Shown: positions 18,054-30,925, numbered from the stretch's first letter. The stretch is 64,000 nt of DNA from Sphingopyxis sp. LC363 (GCF_000756385.1 NZ_JNFC01000011.1:1-64000), one strand, 5' to 3'. A program made the numbers and translations. Notes: generated from the sequence alone by a model not told the origin.

Positions 18054-18817
18054 CAGGGCGCCGAAAAGCCGTGGCGAGCGAAGATGGCGCGGCCCTGTTT
18101 CGAGAAGAGAAAGGTGCGGAAGGCGGCCGCATCCTTGTGGCGCGATGCCTTGAGCAGCGCGACCGGGTAGCGGATCGGCGGATGGCTGGTCGCGGGGAAG
18201 GTGCCCGCGACGCGCACCGCTTTCGACGCGCGTGCGTCGGTCGCATAGACGATGCCCAGCGGCGCGGCGCCGCGCTCGACGAGCGCCAGCGCGGCGCGGA
18301 CGTTTTCGGCAGGCGCGACCTTTGCGACAACGCCGGTCCAGACGCCAAGACGGCTCAGCGCGGCCTTCGCATATTTGCCCGCCGGCACCGCATCGGGGTC
18401 GGCGAGCGCGAGGCGGCCGGTGCCGAGTGCTCTTGCGAGCGGGAAGCCGCGCGCGATCGTCAGCTTTGTCCGGCTCGCCGCGGGGGCGATCAGCACGAGG
18501 CGGTTGCCGAGCAAGGTCGCGCGCGTTCCCGCACGCAGCATGCCCGCTTTCGCCACCGCATCCATCCACGGTTCGTCGGCCGACAGGAAGAGGTCGGCGG
18601 GCGCGCCCGCGATCACCTGTCGCGCAAGCGCCGACGAGGCCGCGAAGGAGAGGACGGGTTTAGCGTGACCCTTCGCCGCCCAGGCGTTCGCCGCTTCCGT
18701 GAGCGATTCCTGCAGGCTTGCCGCCGCAAGCACCACCGGTCCGCGCTCCTGTGCGATCGCGGCGGGCGTCAGCAACAAGGCGAAGAGCAGCGCGAACAGG
18801 TGGAGGAAACGGGCCAT
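18053..18817 (-). CDS. modA: molybdate-binding periplasmic protein
   Basis: This 254-residue protein starts with a signal peptide (ARFLHLFALLFALLLTPAA, cut about residue 23). The mature part begins VVLAAASLQESLTEAANAW, the ModA oxyanion-binding start, and includes FSAD-like and DAVPAGKYAKAAL segments. It captures molybdate or tungstate in the periplasm for ModBC. The ATG at 18817 was chosen because the signal peptide begins there. A Crp/Fnr-like gene is 19 bp upstream. Confidence 0.92.
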   Translation of the reverse strand: MARFLHLFALLFALLLTPAAIAQERGPVVLAAASLQESLTEAANAWAAKGHAKPVLSFAASSALARQVIAGAPADLFLSADEPWMDAVAKAGMLRAGTRATLLGNRLVLIAPAASRTKLTIARGFPLARALGTGRLALADPDAVPAGKYAKAALSRLGVWTGVVAKVAPAENVRAALALVERGAAPLGIVYATDARASKAVRVAGTFPATSHPPIRYPVALLKASRHKDAAAFRTFLFSKQGRAIFARHGFSAP

Positions 18818-18836
18818 CGGCAAAGCTATAGCGCCC

Positions 18837-19487
18837 TCACCCACCCGGCGAAAGCGGCGCGCGCAGCCGGATATGGCGGTAGCCACGGGCGATCTCGCCG
18901 CGGCCTTCAAGGCAGCGGAGCGCGGCGCCGAGCGTCACGCGCGAGACGCCGAGCAGGTCGGCAAGTTGCTGCTGCGTCGAGCGAATCGTCCGGCCGTCGG
19001 GCGCGTCGGCGGCCATCGCCGCGAGCAGACGCCGCAGTCGTTCGGCGGTCGGCAGCCGCCGTTCGGCGTCGATGATGTCGAGCGATACCGCAAGCTGGCG
19101 CCCCAGGCTGCGCAGCAACAGTTCGGCCCACCCGACATCCTCCTGCATCAGCCGGCGGAGCAGCGGGCGATCGATGGCGACCAGCCGCGCAGGGCCGCTG
19201 GCGATCGCATCGACCTGCCGCTCCAAGCCGGTGAAGAAAGCGAGTTCGCCGAAAATGTCGCCGGGCCCGAGCACCGCGAAGGCGGTGAAGGCACCATCCT
19301 CGGCATAGCGGCCGACGAGCACATGCCCCTCGATCACCGCCCAGAAGGCGTCGCCCGGATCGCCCTGATGCTGGACGAACTGGCCGTCGACGAAACCGCG
19401 CGGCTCGCGCGCCGCGAGCAGACGGTCGCGTTCCTCGCCAGCGAGGCGGGTGCGCTCGGCAAGTGCCAATTGATAAGATCTTTGCAT
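18837..19487 (-). CDS. Crp/Fnr family transcriptional regulator
   Basis: This 216-residue protein has an N-terminal cyclic-nucleotide-binding-type beta roll (GDPGDAFWAVIEGHVLVG, GPGDIFGELAFF) and a C-terminal winged helix with recognition helix region STQQQLADLLGVSRVTLGAAL. There is no N-terminal cysteine cluster, so it is not an iron-sulphur Fnr. It lies just upstream of modABC on the same strand, and is probably co-transcribed with and may control them. The ligand is unknown. Confidence 0.88.
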   Translation of the reverse strand: MQRSYQLALAERTRLAGEERDRLLAAREPRGFVDGQFVQHQGDPGDAFWAVIEGHVLVGRYAEDGAFTAFAVLGPGDIFGELAFFTGLERQVDAIASGPARLVAIDRPLLRRLMQEDVGWAELLLRSLGRQLAVSLDIIDAERRLPTAERLRRLLAAMAADAPDGRTIRSTQQQLADLLGVSRVTLGAALRCLEGRGEIARGYRHIRLRAPLSPGG

Positions 19488-19555
19488 TTCTGTCGCCGCT
19501 TTTGCGACACGATGCGCGCAATAACAAGCGGCGAGACCGCGAAGGGAGATTGAGG

Positions 19556-20428
19556 ATGCACCTGACCACCGCCCAGTCGAGCGCGATCGTCGCGGCGATC
19601 TATCTCGGCTTCTGCCTGATCGAGCTGATCCGCACGCGCTTGTTCGCGAAGGGCGAGCAATCGCGCCACGACGGGATCATCGAGATCGTCAGCACCTTCA
19701 TGCTGCTGATCGTCACCCAGCCGGCGATCCTGCTGGTCGTCGGCGCGCTCGGTCACCGTTTCTTTCCGCACTATGAAGGCGCGCTCGCGGACATCCCCTT
19801 CCTCGCCGCGCTTGCGCTCTTCCTCGTCTTTGAGGATATGATGCAATATTGGTGGCACCGCGCGAGCCACAGCTTCGCCTGGCTCTACAATTTGCACCGC
19901 GCGCACCACAACGCGCGCTATATGAGCGTGCGCCTCGTCTACCGGAACAACATCATCTATTATGCGATGATGCCGAGCATCTGGTTCGCGGGGGTGCTCG
20001 TCTATCTCGGGCTCGGCTGGTTCTATGCCGGCTATCTGGTGGTCAAGATGGCGGTGATCATCGGCGCGCACAGCGATGTCGCGTGGGACGCCCCGCTCTA
20101 CCGGATCAAGGCGCTGTCGCCGCTGATGTGGGTGGTCGAACGCACGATCAGCACGCCGGCGACGCACCACGCGCATCACGGTCGCCACGCCGACGACCCG
20201 GCGGTGAATTACAAGGGCAATTTCGGAAATCTGCTCTTCTTCTGGGACGTCTTGTTCGGCACCGCGAAGATCACGCGGCATTATCCGCAAAGCTATGGCG
20301 TCGAAAATCTGCCGCCCGCGACGCTGGGACAGCAATTGCTGTGGCCGATCTTTCCCGAGAACAGGGATATGGACGCGCGCATTCCCGGCGCCGTGCCGTC
20401 GGCGCCGAGCGTGGCCGCTACGTCTTAG
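19556..20428 (+). CDS. sterol desaturase / fatty acid hydroxylase family protein
   Basis: This 290-residue membrane oxygenase has three or four hydrophobic spans and the di-iron histidine boxes HRASH (101-105), HRAHH (114-118) and HHAHHGRH (about 201-208). The family introduces hydroxyl groups or double bonds in lipids. GAGG lies just before the ATG at 19556. In sphingomonads such genes can relate to sphingolipid or carotenoid modification, which is only a possibility here. Its stop overlaps the convergent PepSY gene. Confidence 0.87.
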   Translation: MHLTTAQSSAIVAAIYLGFCLIELIRTRLFAKGEQSRHDGIIEIVSTFMLLIVTQPAILLVVGALGHRFFPHYEGALADIPFLAALALFLVFEDMMQYWWHRASHSFAWLYNLHRAHHNARYMSVRLVYRNNIIYYAMMPSIWFAGVLVYLGLGWFYAGYLVVKMAVIIGAHSDVAWDAPLYRIKALSPLMWVVERTISTPATHHAHHGRHADDPAVNYKGNFGNLLFFWDVLFGTAKITRHYPQSYGVENLPPATLGQQLLWPIFPENRDMDARIPGAVPSAPSVAATS

Positions 20429-21756
20429 GTGGTGACGCCGAGCCAGCGCGCGGCGCGCGGCAGGCGGGGTAGCAACAGCCGTTCGGCGATCCAGAGCAGG
20501 ATCAGCGAGGCGGCGAGCAAGGGCAGCAACGCGGCGAGCAGCAGGATGATCGCTGCGACGCCGCGGAGCCGCGCCGGGTCGCGCGCCGCCGGCGGCGCGC
20601 CCAGCGTCCCTTCGGGCTTGCGGCGGCGCCACATCAAAAAGCCCGAGACCGTGAGCGTAAACAGCGCGAGCGCGGTCAGGGCGCCGATCAGCTGGTTGAT
20701 GCGGCCGAACAGCTGGCCTTCGTGCCAGGCGATGCCGATGTTCACGACGCGGTCGATGACATGCTTGTCGGCGAAGCCGCTGCGCGCGACCTCGGCGCCG
20801 GTCGCGGGATCGTAGCTGATCTTGCGCACCAGCGGCCGGTTCTGCGTCTGCGTGGTCAGCGTCCATGTGTCGCCGTTCGGCGGTCCGAAAAGATTAGGCG
20901 CGCCCGGCGGCTGGACGATCGCGGGGGCGGGCATATGTTCGGCGCGCGCGCGTTCGACGATGCGGGCGAGCGGGATTGCCGGGGTCGTGTGCGCCGAATG
21001 ATCGACCATCGCTTCATGATCGTGCGCGGCGTGCGGGTCCACACCGCCCTTCCAGTCTTGCACCCCCGACACCCAGCCCATTTCGGCGCGGATTGTACGA
21101 AAACCACTCGCCCAGACATCGGTCCACGGCAGCGCGGTGAACAGCAGGACGAGCGCGAGGCCCGAGACCCAGAAGCCGGTGACGGCGTGAAGGTCGCGCA
21201 GCGCGGTGCGTGCGCCGAGCGACAGGCGCGGCCACACCACCCCCGCGAGCCCGCGCCCGCGCGGCCACCAGAGATAAAGGCCGGTCAGGATCATCACGAT
21301 CGCCCAGCTCGCGGCAAGCTCGACCAGCAGGCTGCCCGCGCGGCCGATCAGCAGGCTGCCGTGGATCGCCGACAGCCACGCCGATAGGCGCCGCTCGGGA
21401 TCGGTCGAGCCGATCACCCGGCCCCGCGGCGAGACCGCGACGTCGCGCATCGTGCCGTTCGGCAGGCCGAGGTGAACGACCGCGGCGTCGCCGGGCGCTT
21501 CGGCTATGCGGTAATAATGAACGCTGGCGCCCGGAAAATCGGCGAGTGCGGCGGCGACCTGCGCGTCGGCGTCGACCGCGCCCGCGGTGGGCAACCCGCG
21601 CCACGCGCGCTCCTCCCACCGGTCGAGATCGGGCTTGAACAGGTAGGCGGCGCCCGTCGCCGACAGGATGAGGATGAAGGGAATGACGAACAGCCCGGCA
21701 TAAAAATGCCAGCGCCAGATCGTGCGATAGAGCGGGACTGGGTTGCTGTCGGTCAT
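20425..21756 (-). CDS. PepSY-associated inner-membrane protein with a His-rich loop
   Basis: This 443-residue protein has four predicted membrane helices and the PepSY-TM features IWRWHFYAGLFVIPF near the start, DLHAVTGFW and RINQLIGALTAL. The periplasmic loop has a cluster HAAHDHEAMVDHSAH (242-256) with five histidines, likely metal binding. Such proteins accompany TonB receptors and may reduce ferric siderophores at the inner membrane. It is downstream of the TonB receptor gene by 11 bp. Confidence 0.87.
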   Translation of the reverse strand: MTDSNPVPLYRTIWRWHFYAGLFVIPFILILSATGAAYLFKPDLDRWEERAWRGLPTAGAVDADAQVAAALADFPGASVHYYRIAEAPGDAAVVHLGLPNGTMRDVAVSPRGRVIGSTDPERRLSAWLSAIHGSLLIGRAGSLLVELAASWAIVMILTGLYLWWPRGRGLAGVVWPRLSLGARTALRDLHAVTGFWVSGLALVLLFTALPWTDVWASGFRTIRAEMGWVSGVQDWKGGVDPHAAHDHEAMVDHSAHTTPAIPLARIVERARAEHMPAPAIVQPPGAPNLFGPPNGDTWTLTTQTQNRPLVRKISYDPATGAEVARSGFADKHVIDRVVNIGIAWHEGQLFGRINQLIGALTALALFTLTVSGFLMWRRRKPEGTLGAPPAARDPARLRGVAAIILLLAALLPLLAASLILLWIAERLLLPRLPRAARWLGVTT

Positions 21757-21767
21757 CCCCCGCCCTC

Positions 21768-23768
21768 CTAGAACCGCGCGCGGATGCCGGCGGAGACCGC
21801 GCGGCGTTCGACCGGGTAATAGATCGCCGAGGTGGGCGTCACCGCGATCGCCGCGCTGATGTCGCCGATCGCCTTTTGGCTGGTGATGTTGCGGACATCG
21901 ACGAAGGCGTCGATGCCGCCGGCGATCGTCGCGCCGCCGGTCACGCCGATCAGCGCATAGCCCGGGGTCGACACCCGGTTGCGGTAATCGGCGAAGGGAC
22001 CATCGGGCACCCATTCGAGGTTCGGCGCGACGTGCAGCGCATCGGTTCCGATCCGCAGTTCGGCGCGATAGACGTGCTTCGGCACGACCGGCAGGCGATT
22101 GTTGCCGAATTGCGCGTCACCCCGGAAGCGGAAGTTGCTGTAGGTGTAAACTTGGCGCAGCTTCAACCACTCTGCCACTTGCACCTCGAGCGCCGCCTCG
22201 ACGCCTTCGTGGAGCGTGCTGCCGGCGTTGAAGGTCGACGCCGGAATGTCGGGGCCGATGTCGAATTGCAGCAATTCGCCTTTGATCGTCGACCGGTAAT
22301 AGGTGACATCCCAGCGCAGCACCCCTCTCTTGCCGCGCGTCCCGACCTCGGCCGTCCACGCGCGCTGCGCGTCGAGCGGGACGAAGGCGGCGACCTGCCC
22401 CAATTCGATGAATCCCGGAAATTCGACCGACCGGCTGTAGTTGGCGTAAACCTGCGCCCCCGCCACGGGTTCCAACAACAGGCCGATCTTGGGCGAGAAT
22501 GCGTCGAAATCGGCGTGCCCGACCGTGCCGTTCTGCGCCGGCGCGGAAGCGTTGAAGTTCATCGTCTGCCGCCGCTTTCCGTCGGCGTAGATGCCGCCCG
22601 CGATCAGCGTGAGCATCGGCACGGGGCGGACGCGGACTTCGCCATAGAGCGATGCCGCGCGGGCATGCTGGTCGGCGTTCACGCGCAGCGCGCCGCGCTT
22701 GCCGCCTTGATTGACAAAGCGCTTTGCCCGGATGTCGCCGACGCGCAACTCGCCGCCCAGCGTGGCTTCGACTATGCCGCCGGCGTAATGGAGACGGAAA
22801 TAGCCGCCGCGATCGAGGCCCTCCTGATCGACCAGCTCGAAGATCGGATGGTAGAGCGACTTGGCGTTGACGAAGGCGCCGACGTCGAGCTTCACCGCGC
22901 CCCAGTCGAAGCGCGTCCGGTTCTGGATGCGGATCGAATCGATGTCGCGCCCATGGTCGCCTGCGAGCGTCCCCGCGGTCGCGAGGCGCGGCGTGGTCAG
23001 CGCCTGTTCCATCGTCAGCGCGCTCGGGATCTGCTGATCGATATTGTTGAAGCTGACATAGAGGCGGTTCGACACCACCTCGCTCAACTGCATGCCGACA
23101 TTGCCGTTGAAGCGAAAACTGCGGCGCTTCGCATGATCGCGGTCGCCGTCCGACGTATCGGCGCTGATCGCGCCCCATGCGTCGATCGCGCCGCTCGCGA
23201 CGCCCGCCGAGACGAGCCCGCGCAGGCTATCGAGGCTGCCGGCGTCGGCACGCAGATAGACGCCCTCGGCCGTACGTCCGGTCGGCGTCACGCCGTTGAT
23301 CACGCCGCCGAGCGTGACCGATCCGAAGCGCAGCGCGTTGGCGCCGCGATAGACCTCGAGATGGTCGAAGAAGATCGGTTCGAGTTCCTGGAAATCGCCA
23401 TTGTCGTCGGCGAGGTTGATCGGCACCCCGTCCTGCAGCAGCGTCAGCCCGCGCATATGATAGCCACGCGACAGGCCCGAGCCGCGGATCGAGATGCGCA
23501 CCTCCTGCCCGTAGCGCGGCTGGAGATAGACGCCGGGCGAAAAGGCGAGGGTGTCGCGCAGGCTGACGATCGACTTGTCGGCATAATCTTCATGGCCGAC
23601 GACGTCGGTGCCGCCGGCGGTTTTTGCGGCGCGCTCCTCGGCTTCGTTCGTGAGCTGCGGCGCGGTGACGATGATCGTCGAGTCGGCTTCTTCGGCGCGG
23701 ACGGGACCGGCGGCGAGACAGGTTGCGAGCGCCAGCAAGGGCGCCGCTTGATAGGCATATTTGGTCAT
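21768..23768 (-). CDS. TonB-dependent outer-membrane receptor (siderophore/metal type)
   Basis: This 666-residue receptor has a signal peptide (about 1-24), a TonB-box-like DSTIIVTAP sequence, a plug domain with DTLAFSPGVYLQPRYGQEVR and ISIRGSGLSRGYHMRGLTLLQDGVP, and a beta barrel ending in aromatic Phe (RARF). Substrate selectivity cannot be read from sequence. The neighbours, PepSY protein downstream and DUF2946 protein upstream, suggest iron or copper uptake. Confidence 0.92.
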   Translation of the reverse strand: MTKYAYQAAPLLALATCLAAGPVRAEEADSTIIVTAPQLTNEAEERAAKTAGGTDVVGHEDYADKSIVSLRDTLAFSPGVYLQPRYGQEVRISIRGSGLSRGYHMRGLTLLQDGVPINLADDNGDFQELEPIFFDHLEVYRGANALRFGSVTLGGVINGVTPTGRTAEGVYLRADAGSLDSLRGLVSAGVASGAIDAWGAISADTSDGDRDHAKRRSFRFNGNVGMQLSEVVSNRLYVSFNNIDQQIPSALTMEQALTTPRLATAGTLAGDHGRDIDSIRIQNRTRFDWGAVKLDVGAFVNAKSLYHPIFELVDQEGLDRGGYFRLHYAGGIVEATLGGELRVGDIRAKRFVNQGGKRGALRVNADQHARAASLYGEVRVRPVPMLTLIAGGIYADGKRRQTMNFNASAPAQNGTVGHADFDAFSPKIGLLLEPVAGAQVYANYSRSVEFPGFIELGQVAAFVPLDAQRAWTAEVGTRGKRGVLRWDVTYYRSTIKGELLQFDIGPDIPASTFNAGSTLHEGVEAALEVQVAEWLKLRQVYTYSNFRFRGDAQFGNNRLPVVPKHVYRAELRIGTDALHVAPNLEWVPDGPFADYRNRVSTPGYALIGVTGGATIAGGIDAFVDVRNITSQKAIGDISAAIAVTPTSAIYYPVERRAVSAGIRARF

Positions 23769-23835
23769 TGGAAATTTCTTCCCCGGAAACAGGCATGGGG
23801 GGGCCGCGCACAGGGCTGGCGCGACGACATATATC

Positions 23836-23911
23836 GTCATCCCGGCGGAGGCCGGGATCTCGACGCCGCGTCAGAGCGCGAGGGCGAGACCCCGGCCTTC
23901 GCCGGGGTGAC
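23836..23911. repeat. palindromic repeat, family B, copy 2
   Basis: Arms at 23836-23862 and 23885-23911 match with three mismatches that would be G-U pairs in RNA. Inner hairpins are CCCGGCGGAGGCCGGG and CCCCGGCCTTCGCCGGGG. It is the diverged relative of the element at 13157-13236. It lies between the DUF2946 gene and the TonB receptor start. Confidence 0.85.
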
Positions 23912-23917
23912 CGAATT

Positions 23918-24364
23918 TTATGTCAGAGAAGGTGGTCCCGTACTCGGGGGAAGCGGCGATGCGACGCCCGGCGCGAAACCGAGCGATGATAGCGCGACGG
24001 GCGCGGGCTCGGCGGCAAGCGGCGCTGCGGCGAGCACCGGCAGATCGGGGACGATCGGCGCATTCGCGAGCGCGCCCCACGGGCAATGCTGCTGTGTTTC
24101 GCCGGCGTCGTGGCTTCCCGCCTTCTCAAGCGGGATCGTCATCGTGCCGCCAGGATTGGCGGGATCCGAACAGATGCGCACGGTGATCGACCCGCCGGCA
24201 TCGCTCTCGATCATCCAGCCCGGCGCGACGAGCACCCGCGCAGCAAGCGCGAGGAGCAGCGGCACGAGCAGCAGGATGCCGGGACGGCGAAAGGCGGCGA
24301 GCAGGCCCACGCGCCGCGCCTTATGGCGCGCGCGCGATGCTGGCAAGCGGACAGATTGCCCCAC
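23918..24364 (-). CDS. DUF2946 family protein
   Basis: This 148-residue protein has a membrane/signal segment (ILLLVPLLLALAARVLVAPG, about 30-49), then ITVRICSD and QQHCPWGAL, whose Cys pair and proline are typical of DUF2946. Family members are often next to copper or TonB-receptor genes, suggesting metal binding in the periplasm. The C-terminus is Ala/Pro-rich. The start is uncertain, since several in-frame methionines are absent and only the upstream ATG is used here. Confidence 0.75.
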   Translation of the reverse strand: MGQSVRLPASRARHKARRVGLLAAFRRPGILLLVPLLLALAARVLVAPGWMIESDAGGSITVRICSDPANPGGTMTIPLEKAGSHDAGETQQHCPWGALANAPIVPDLPVLAAAPLAAEPAPVALSSLGFAPGVASPLPPSTGPPSLT

Positions 24365-24376
24365 TGCACCGGCGTT

Positions 24377-24406
24377 ATGGACCCTGGATCAAGTCCGGGG
24401 CGACGA
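24377..24406. repeat. single arm of a family C palindromic repeat
   Basis: About 30 bp matches one arm of the element inside truB (36331-36359) with two differences, and contains its own weak hairpin around GGATCAAGTCC. No second arm is found within 100 bp. It sits between the DUF2946 gene and ligA, and looks like a half element or remnant. Confidence 0.7.
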
Positions 24407-24415
24407 GGGGGTTGC

Positions 24416-27658
<3,243 letters not shown>

Positions 27659-27662
<4 letters not shown>

Positions 27663-29329
27663 GCCGCGACGTCCAGCAGCCGCTCGGCCTGCGCGCGCGC
27701 TTCCTCGGTGACCTCTGCCCCCGACAACATGCGCGCGATTTCCTCGCGGCGGCCGGCGTCGTCGAGCGTATGGACGCTGGTGCGCGTGACCGTGCCTTCG
27801 CTCGATTTGGCGATGATGAAGTGGAAGGCGCCTTTGGCCGCGACCTGCGGACTGTGCGTGACCGCGAGCAATTGCTTGCCCGCGCCCGCGAGCCTTGCCA
27901 GCCGTTCGCCGATCGCGCTGGCGACGGCGCCGCCGACGCCGCGGTCGATTTCGTCGAAGATGATCGTGTCGGCCCCGCCCTCTTCGGCGAGCGCGACCTT
28001 CAATGCGAGGATGAAGCGCGAGAGTTCGCCGCCCGACGCGATCTTCGCGAGGGGTGCGAAAGGCGCGCCGGGGTTGGTCGAGATGAGAAATTCGACGCGG
28101 TCGATCCCATCGGCGCCCCAGCGTTCGGCGGGCAGCCGTTCGATGGCGGTCTGGAATCGCGCGGCGTCGAGCTTGAGCGGGACGAGTTCGCCCGCGACCG
28201 CGACGTCGAGGCGCGCTGCGGCCTTGGCGCGCTGGTCGGACAGCGCGGTCGCCGCATGGGTGTATGCGGCGGCGGTCTCGGCAACCGCAGCTTCGAGTTT
28301 CGCGAGCCCCGCGCTGCCGCCCTCGATCGCGTCGAGCCGCGCGGCGAGTGTGCCGGTGAGTTCGGCGAGTTCGTCGGGCTGGACGTTATGTTTGCGCGCC
28401 ATCGCGCGCAGTTCGAACAAGCGCGTCTCGGTCGCCTCGAGCCGCTCGGGATCATATTCCATCGCGCGCGCGGCTTCGTTGAGCTTCGTTTCGGCCTCGT
28501 CGGCCTCGATGATCGCACGGTCGAGCCCCGCGAGCGCCTCGGCGAGCAGCGGGTGATCGCCCGCGAGCCGGTCGAGCCGTCGCGCCGCGCCGCGCAGCAG
28601 CGCCGGGCCGCCCGCGCTGCCGTCGAAGGCCTCGAGAATCGCGCCGAGATCGCCCGCGATTCGCTCTCCCTTCTGCATCGCGGCGCGCGCTTCGGCGAGT
28701 TCGGCTTCCTCGCCCGGCTGGGGTGCGAGCGCCTGCAGTTCGGCAACGCAATGTTCGAGCCATTCGCGGTCGCGCTCGGCTTCGGAAATCGCGGCGCGCG
28801 CGGCGGCGAGCTTGTCCTCGGCGGCGCGCCACGCCGCATGGGCGGCCGCCACGGCGCCGGTGTCGGCACGCGCATAGGCGTCGAGCAAGGCGCGATGCCC
28901 GGCGGGTGCGAGTAGGCCGCGGTCGTCGTGCTGGCCGTGGATTTCAACCAGATAGCTGCCGACTTCGCGCAGCAACGCCGCCGAACAGGGCTGGTCGTTC
29001 AGGAAGGCGCGGCTGCCGCCGTCGGCCTTCAATGTCCGGCGGATCAGCAGCGGCTCGCCCGCCTCCGGCGCGATCTCATTATCGGCGAGCAGCACCGCGA
29101 GCGGCGTATCCGCCGCGGGCGGGGTGAAGCTGGCAGTCACCTGTGCCTTGTCGCTACCCTGCCGAACCAGCGCGCTGTCGGCGCGCGCGCCGAGCGCGAG
29201 ACCCAGCGCATCGAGCAGAATCGACTTGCCCGCCCCCGTTTCGCCGGTGAGCACGCCGAGCCCCGCCTCGAAATCGAGGTCGAGCCGTTCGATGAGAACG
29301 ATATTGGCGATGGACAGCGCCGTCAGCAT
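27659..29329 (-). CDS. recN: DNA repair protein RecN
   Basis: This 556-residue SMC-like ATPase supports double-strand-break repair. Walker A is GETGAGKS (29-36), the C-terminal half has the SGGELSRF signature and the DEIDRGVGG Walker B. Between them is a helical Ala-rich coiled coil (about 155-370). The length fits. It heads the coupled run leading to ligA. Confidence 0.96.
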
Positions 29330-29376
29330 GCCCCGCCCTTACCGCAGAACAAAGGCAGAATCTATTCCCGGCGCGA

Positions 29377-30171
29377 TCACGCGCTGGGTGCGTGCCTCTG
29401 CATCAGCTTGTAGGCGCGTTCGTACCATTCATTGCCCGGATAATTGGCGCCGAGCACGGCTGCCGACTTTTTCGCCTCGACGGGAATGCCGAGGGCGAGA
29501 TAGCATTCGGTCAGGCGATAGAGCGCCTCGGGCGCGTGGCTGGTCGTCTGATATTTGTCGACGACCTCCCGGAAACGGATCGATGCCGCGAGCCAGTTCG
29601 AGCTGCGCTGGTAGAAACGGCCGATCTCCATTTCCTTGCCCGCGAGATGGTCCTGCACCAGATCGACCTTCAGCCGCGCATCGGCAGCATAGCGGCTGTC
29701 GGGATAGCGGCGAATCACCTCGCCGAGCGCGGCGCGCGCCTGCTGGGTGATCTTCTGATCGCGTGTGACGTCGCTGATCTGCTCATAATAGGAAATGCCG
29801 ATCAGATAATAGGCGTATGGCGCGTCCTTGTTGCCCGGGTGGATCGCGAGGAAGCGCTGCGCGGCCTCGATCGCCGGCGTATATTCGCGGTCCATATAAT
29901 AGCTGAACGAACTCATCAGCTGTGCACGGCGCGCCCAGGGCGAATAGGGGTGCTGACGTTCGACCTCGTCGAACAGCGCCGCAGCCAGCCCATATTGCTT
30001 GCGGTCGAGCCGGTCCTGCGCCGCGCGGTACAGCGTATTGACGTCACGTGCGACGTAACGCGTATCCTTCTTGACCCCGCCGCCACCGGCGCAGGCCGCC
30101 AGCATCGGAGTGATCACGAGAGCGGCGGCGAGCAGGCGCGTCGTGACGCGCAAGGAGGAACGCTGAGTCAT
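29377..30171 (-). CDS. bamD: outer membrane protein assembly factor BamD
   Basis: This 264-residue lipoprotein has a signal ending in LAACAGG with lipobox Cys27. TPR-like repeats follow (YRAAQDRLDRKQYGLAAALF, YTPAIEAAQRFLAIHPG, YPDSRYAADARLKVDLV). It is part of the BAM complex that inserts beta-barrel proteins in the outer membrane. It is 47 bp upstream of recN on the same strand, an arrangement common in related genomes. Confidence 0.95.
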   Translation of the reverse strand: MTQRSSLRVTTRLLAAALVITPMLAACAGGGGVKKDTRYVARDVNTLYRAAQDRLDRKQYGLAAALFDEVERQHPYSPWARRAQLMSSFSYYMDREYTPAIEAAQRFLAIHPGNKDAPYAYYLIGISYYEQISDVTRDQKITQQARAALGEVIRRYPDSRYAADARLKVDLVQDHLAGKEMEIGRFYQRSSNWLAASIRFREVVDKYQTTSHAPEALYRLTECYLALGIPVEAKKSAAVLGANYPGNEWYERAYKLMQRHAPSA

Positions 30172-30232
30172 GCGCGCGGTATAGCCACAGCGCGCATGAA
30201 CGCAAAATAAATGATGGGGGCTCGGCGCAGCT

Positions 30233-30925
30233 TTACGGCGCCTTGACCACGCAACCCTGCGGCACGCTGGCCGGCGCCGGCACGCGGCGCGCAGTCTTGA
30301 TCGTCACCTGCGGTTCGAGCATCTGGCCGACCATCACACCTTCGCCCGCAGTGGGCGAAATCGGGGCGTTGAAAATCGCCTCGGCCACCTCGGCGCCGGC
30401 CACCATTTCGCCGAACACCGCGAAACCCGCGCCGTCGCCGCCCACCGCATCGGCATCGAAACCCTTGATGTCGGAGAGGAGCAGGAAGAAATCGCTCGTC
30501 GCGTCGCCGGGGTTGAGCCGCGCCATCGACAGCGCGCCCTTGCAGTTGGTGAGGCCGGTCGTCGTCGTCGGCTCGTGCGCGATCGGAGGGAAGTTCAGGC
30601 GCGCGTCGCCGCGATTGCCCGCTTGGATCAGCTGGTTCGCCGGCCCCCAGCTTTTCGTCGAGCGGTAGAATTTGAACCCGTCGAGCCGTTTCGCGTCGAC
30701 GTAGCGGAGAAAGTTGGCGGCGGTGACGGGCGCACGCTTGTTCTCGACCCGCACGGTGATCGTGCCGAGATCGGTAACGAGCGCGACATAAGGCCGCGTG
30801 TCGGCTTCGACGACCGGAGTGACGAGCGCCGGAACGGGCGGGACCGGCGGCGGCAATTGCGTCGCCTGCGGCGGTACGGGGGTCGATTGGGCGGCGAGCG
30901 CGAGCGCGGTGAGGAGGGTCAGCAT
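30233..30925 (-). CDS. secreted cyclophilin-type peptidyl-prolyl isomerase
   Basis: This 230-residue protein has a short signal peptide (MLTLLTALALAAQS) and a cyclophilin domain: YVALVTDLGTITVRVENKRAPVTAANFLRYV, then NRGDARL and a catalytic-type FFLLLSD segment. The canonical catalytic Arg lies in the DGFKFYRS stretch. It probably helps fold periplasmic or outer-membrane proteins, fitting the neighbour BamD. Expression is likely independent because a 60-bp gap lies between them. Confidence 0.9.
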   Translation of the reverse strand: MLTLLTALALAAQSTPVPPQATQLPPPVPPVPALVTPVVEADTRPYVALVTDLGTITVRVENKRAPVTAANFLRYVDAKRLDGFKFYRSTKSWGPANQLIQAGNRGDARLNFPPIAHEPTTTTGLTNCKGALSMARLNPGDATSDFFLLLSDIKGFDADAVGGDGAGFAVFGEMVAGAEVAEAIFNAPISPTAGEGVMVGQMLEPQVTIKTARRVPAPASVPQGCVVKAP

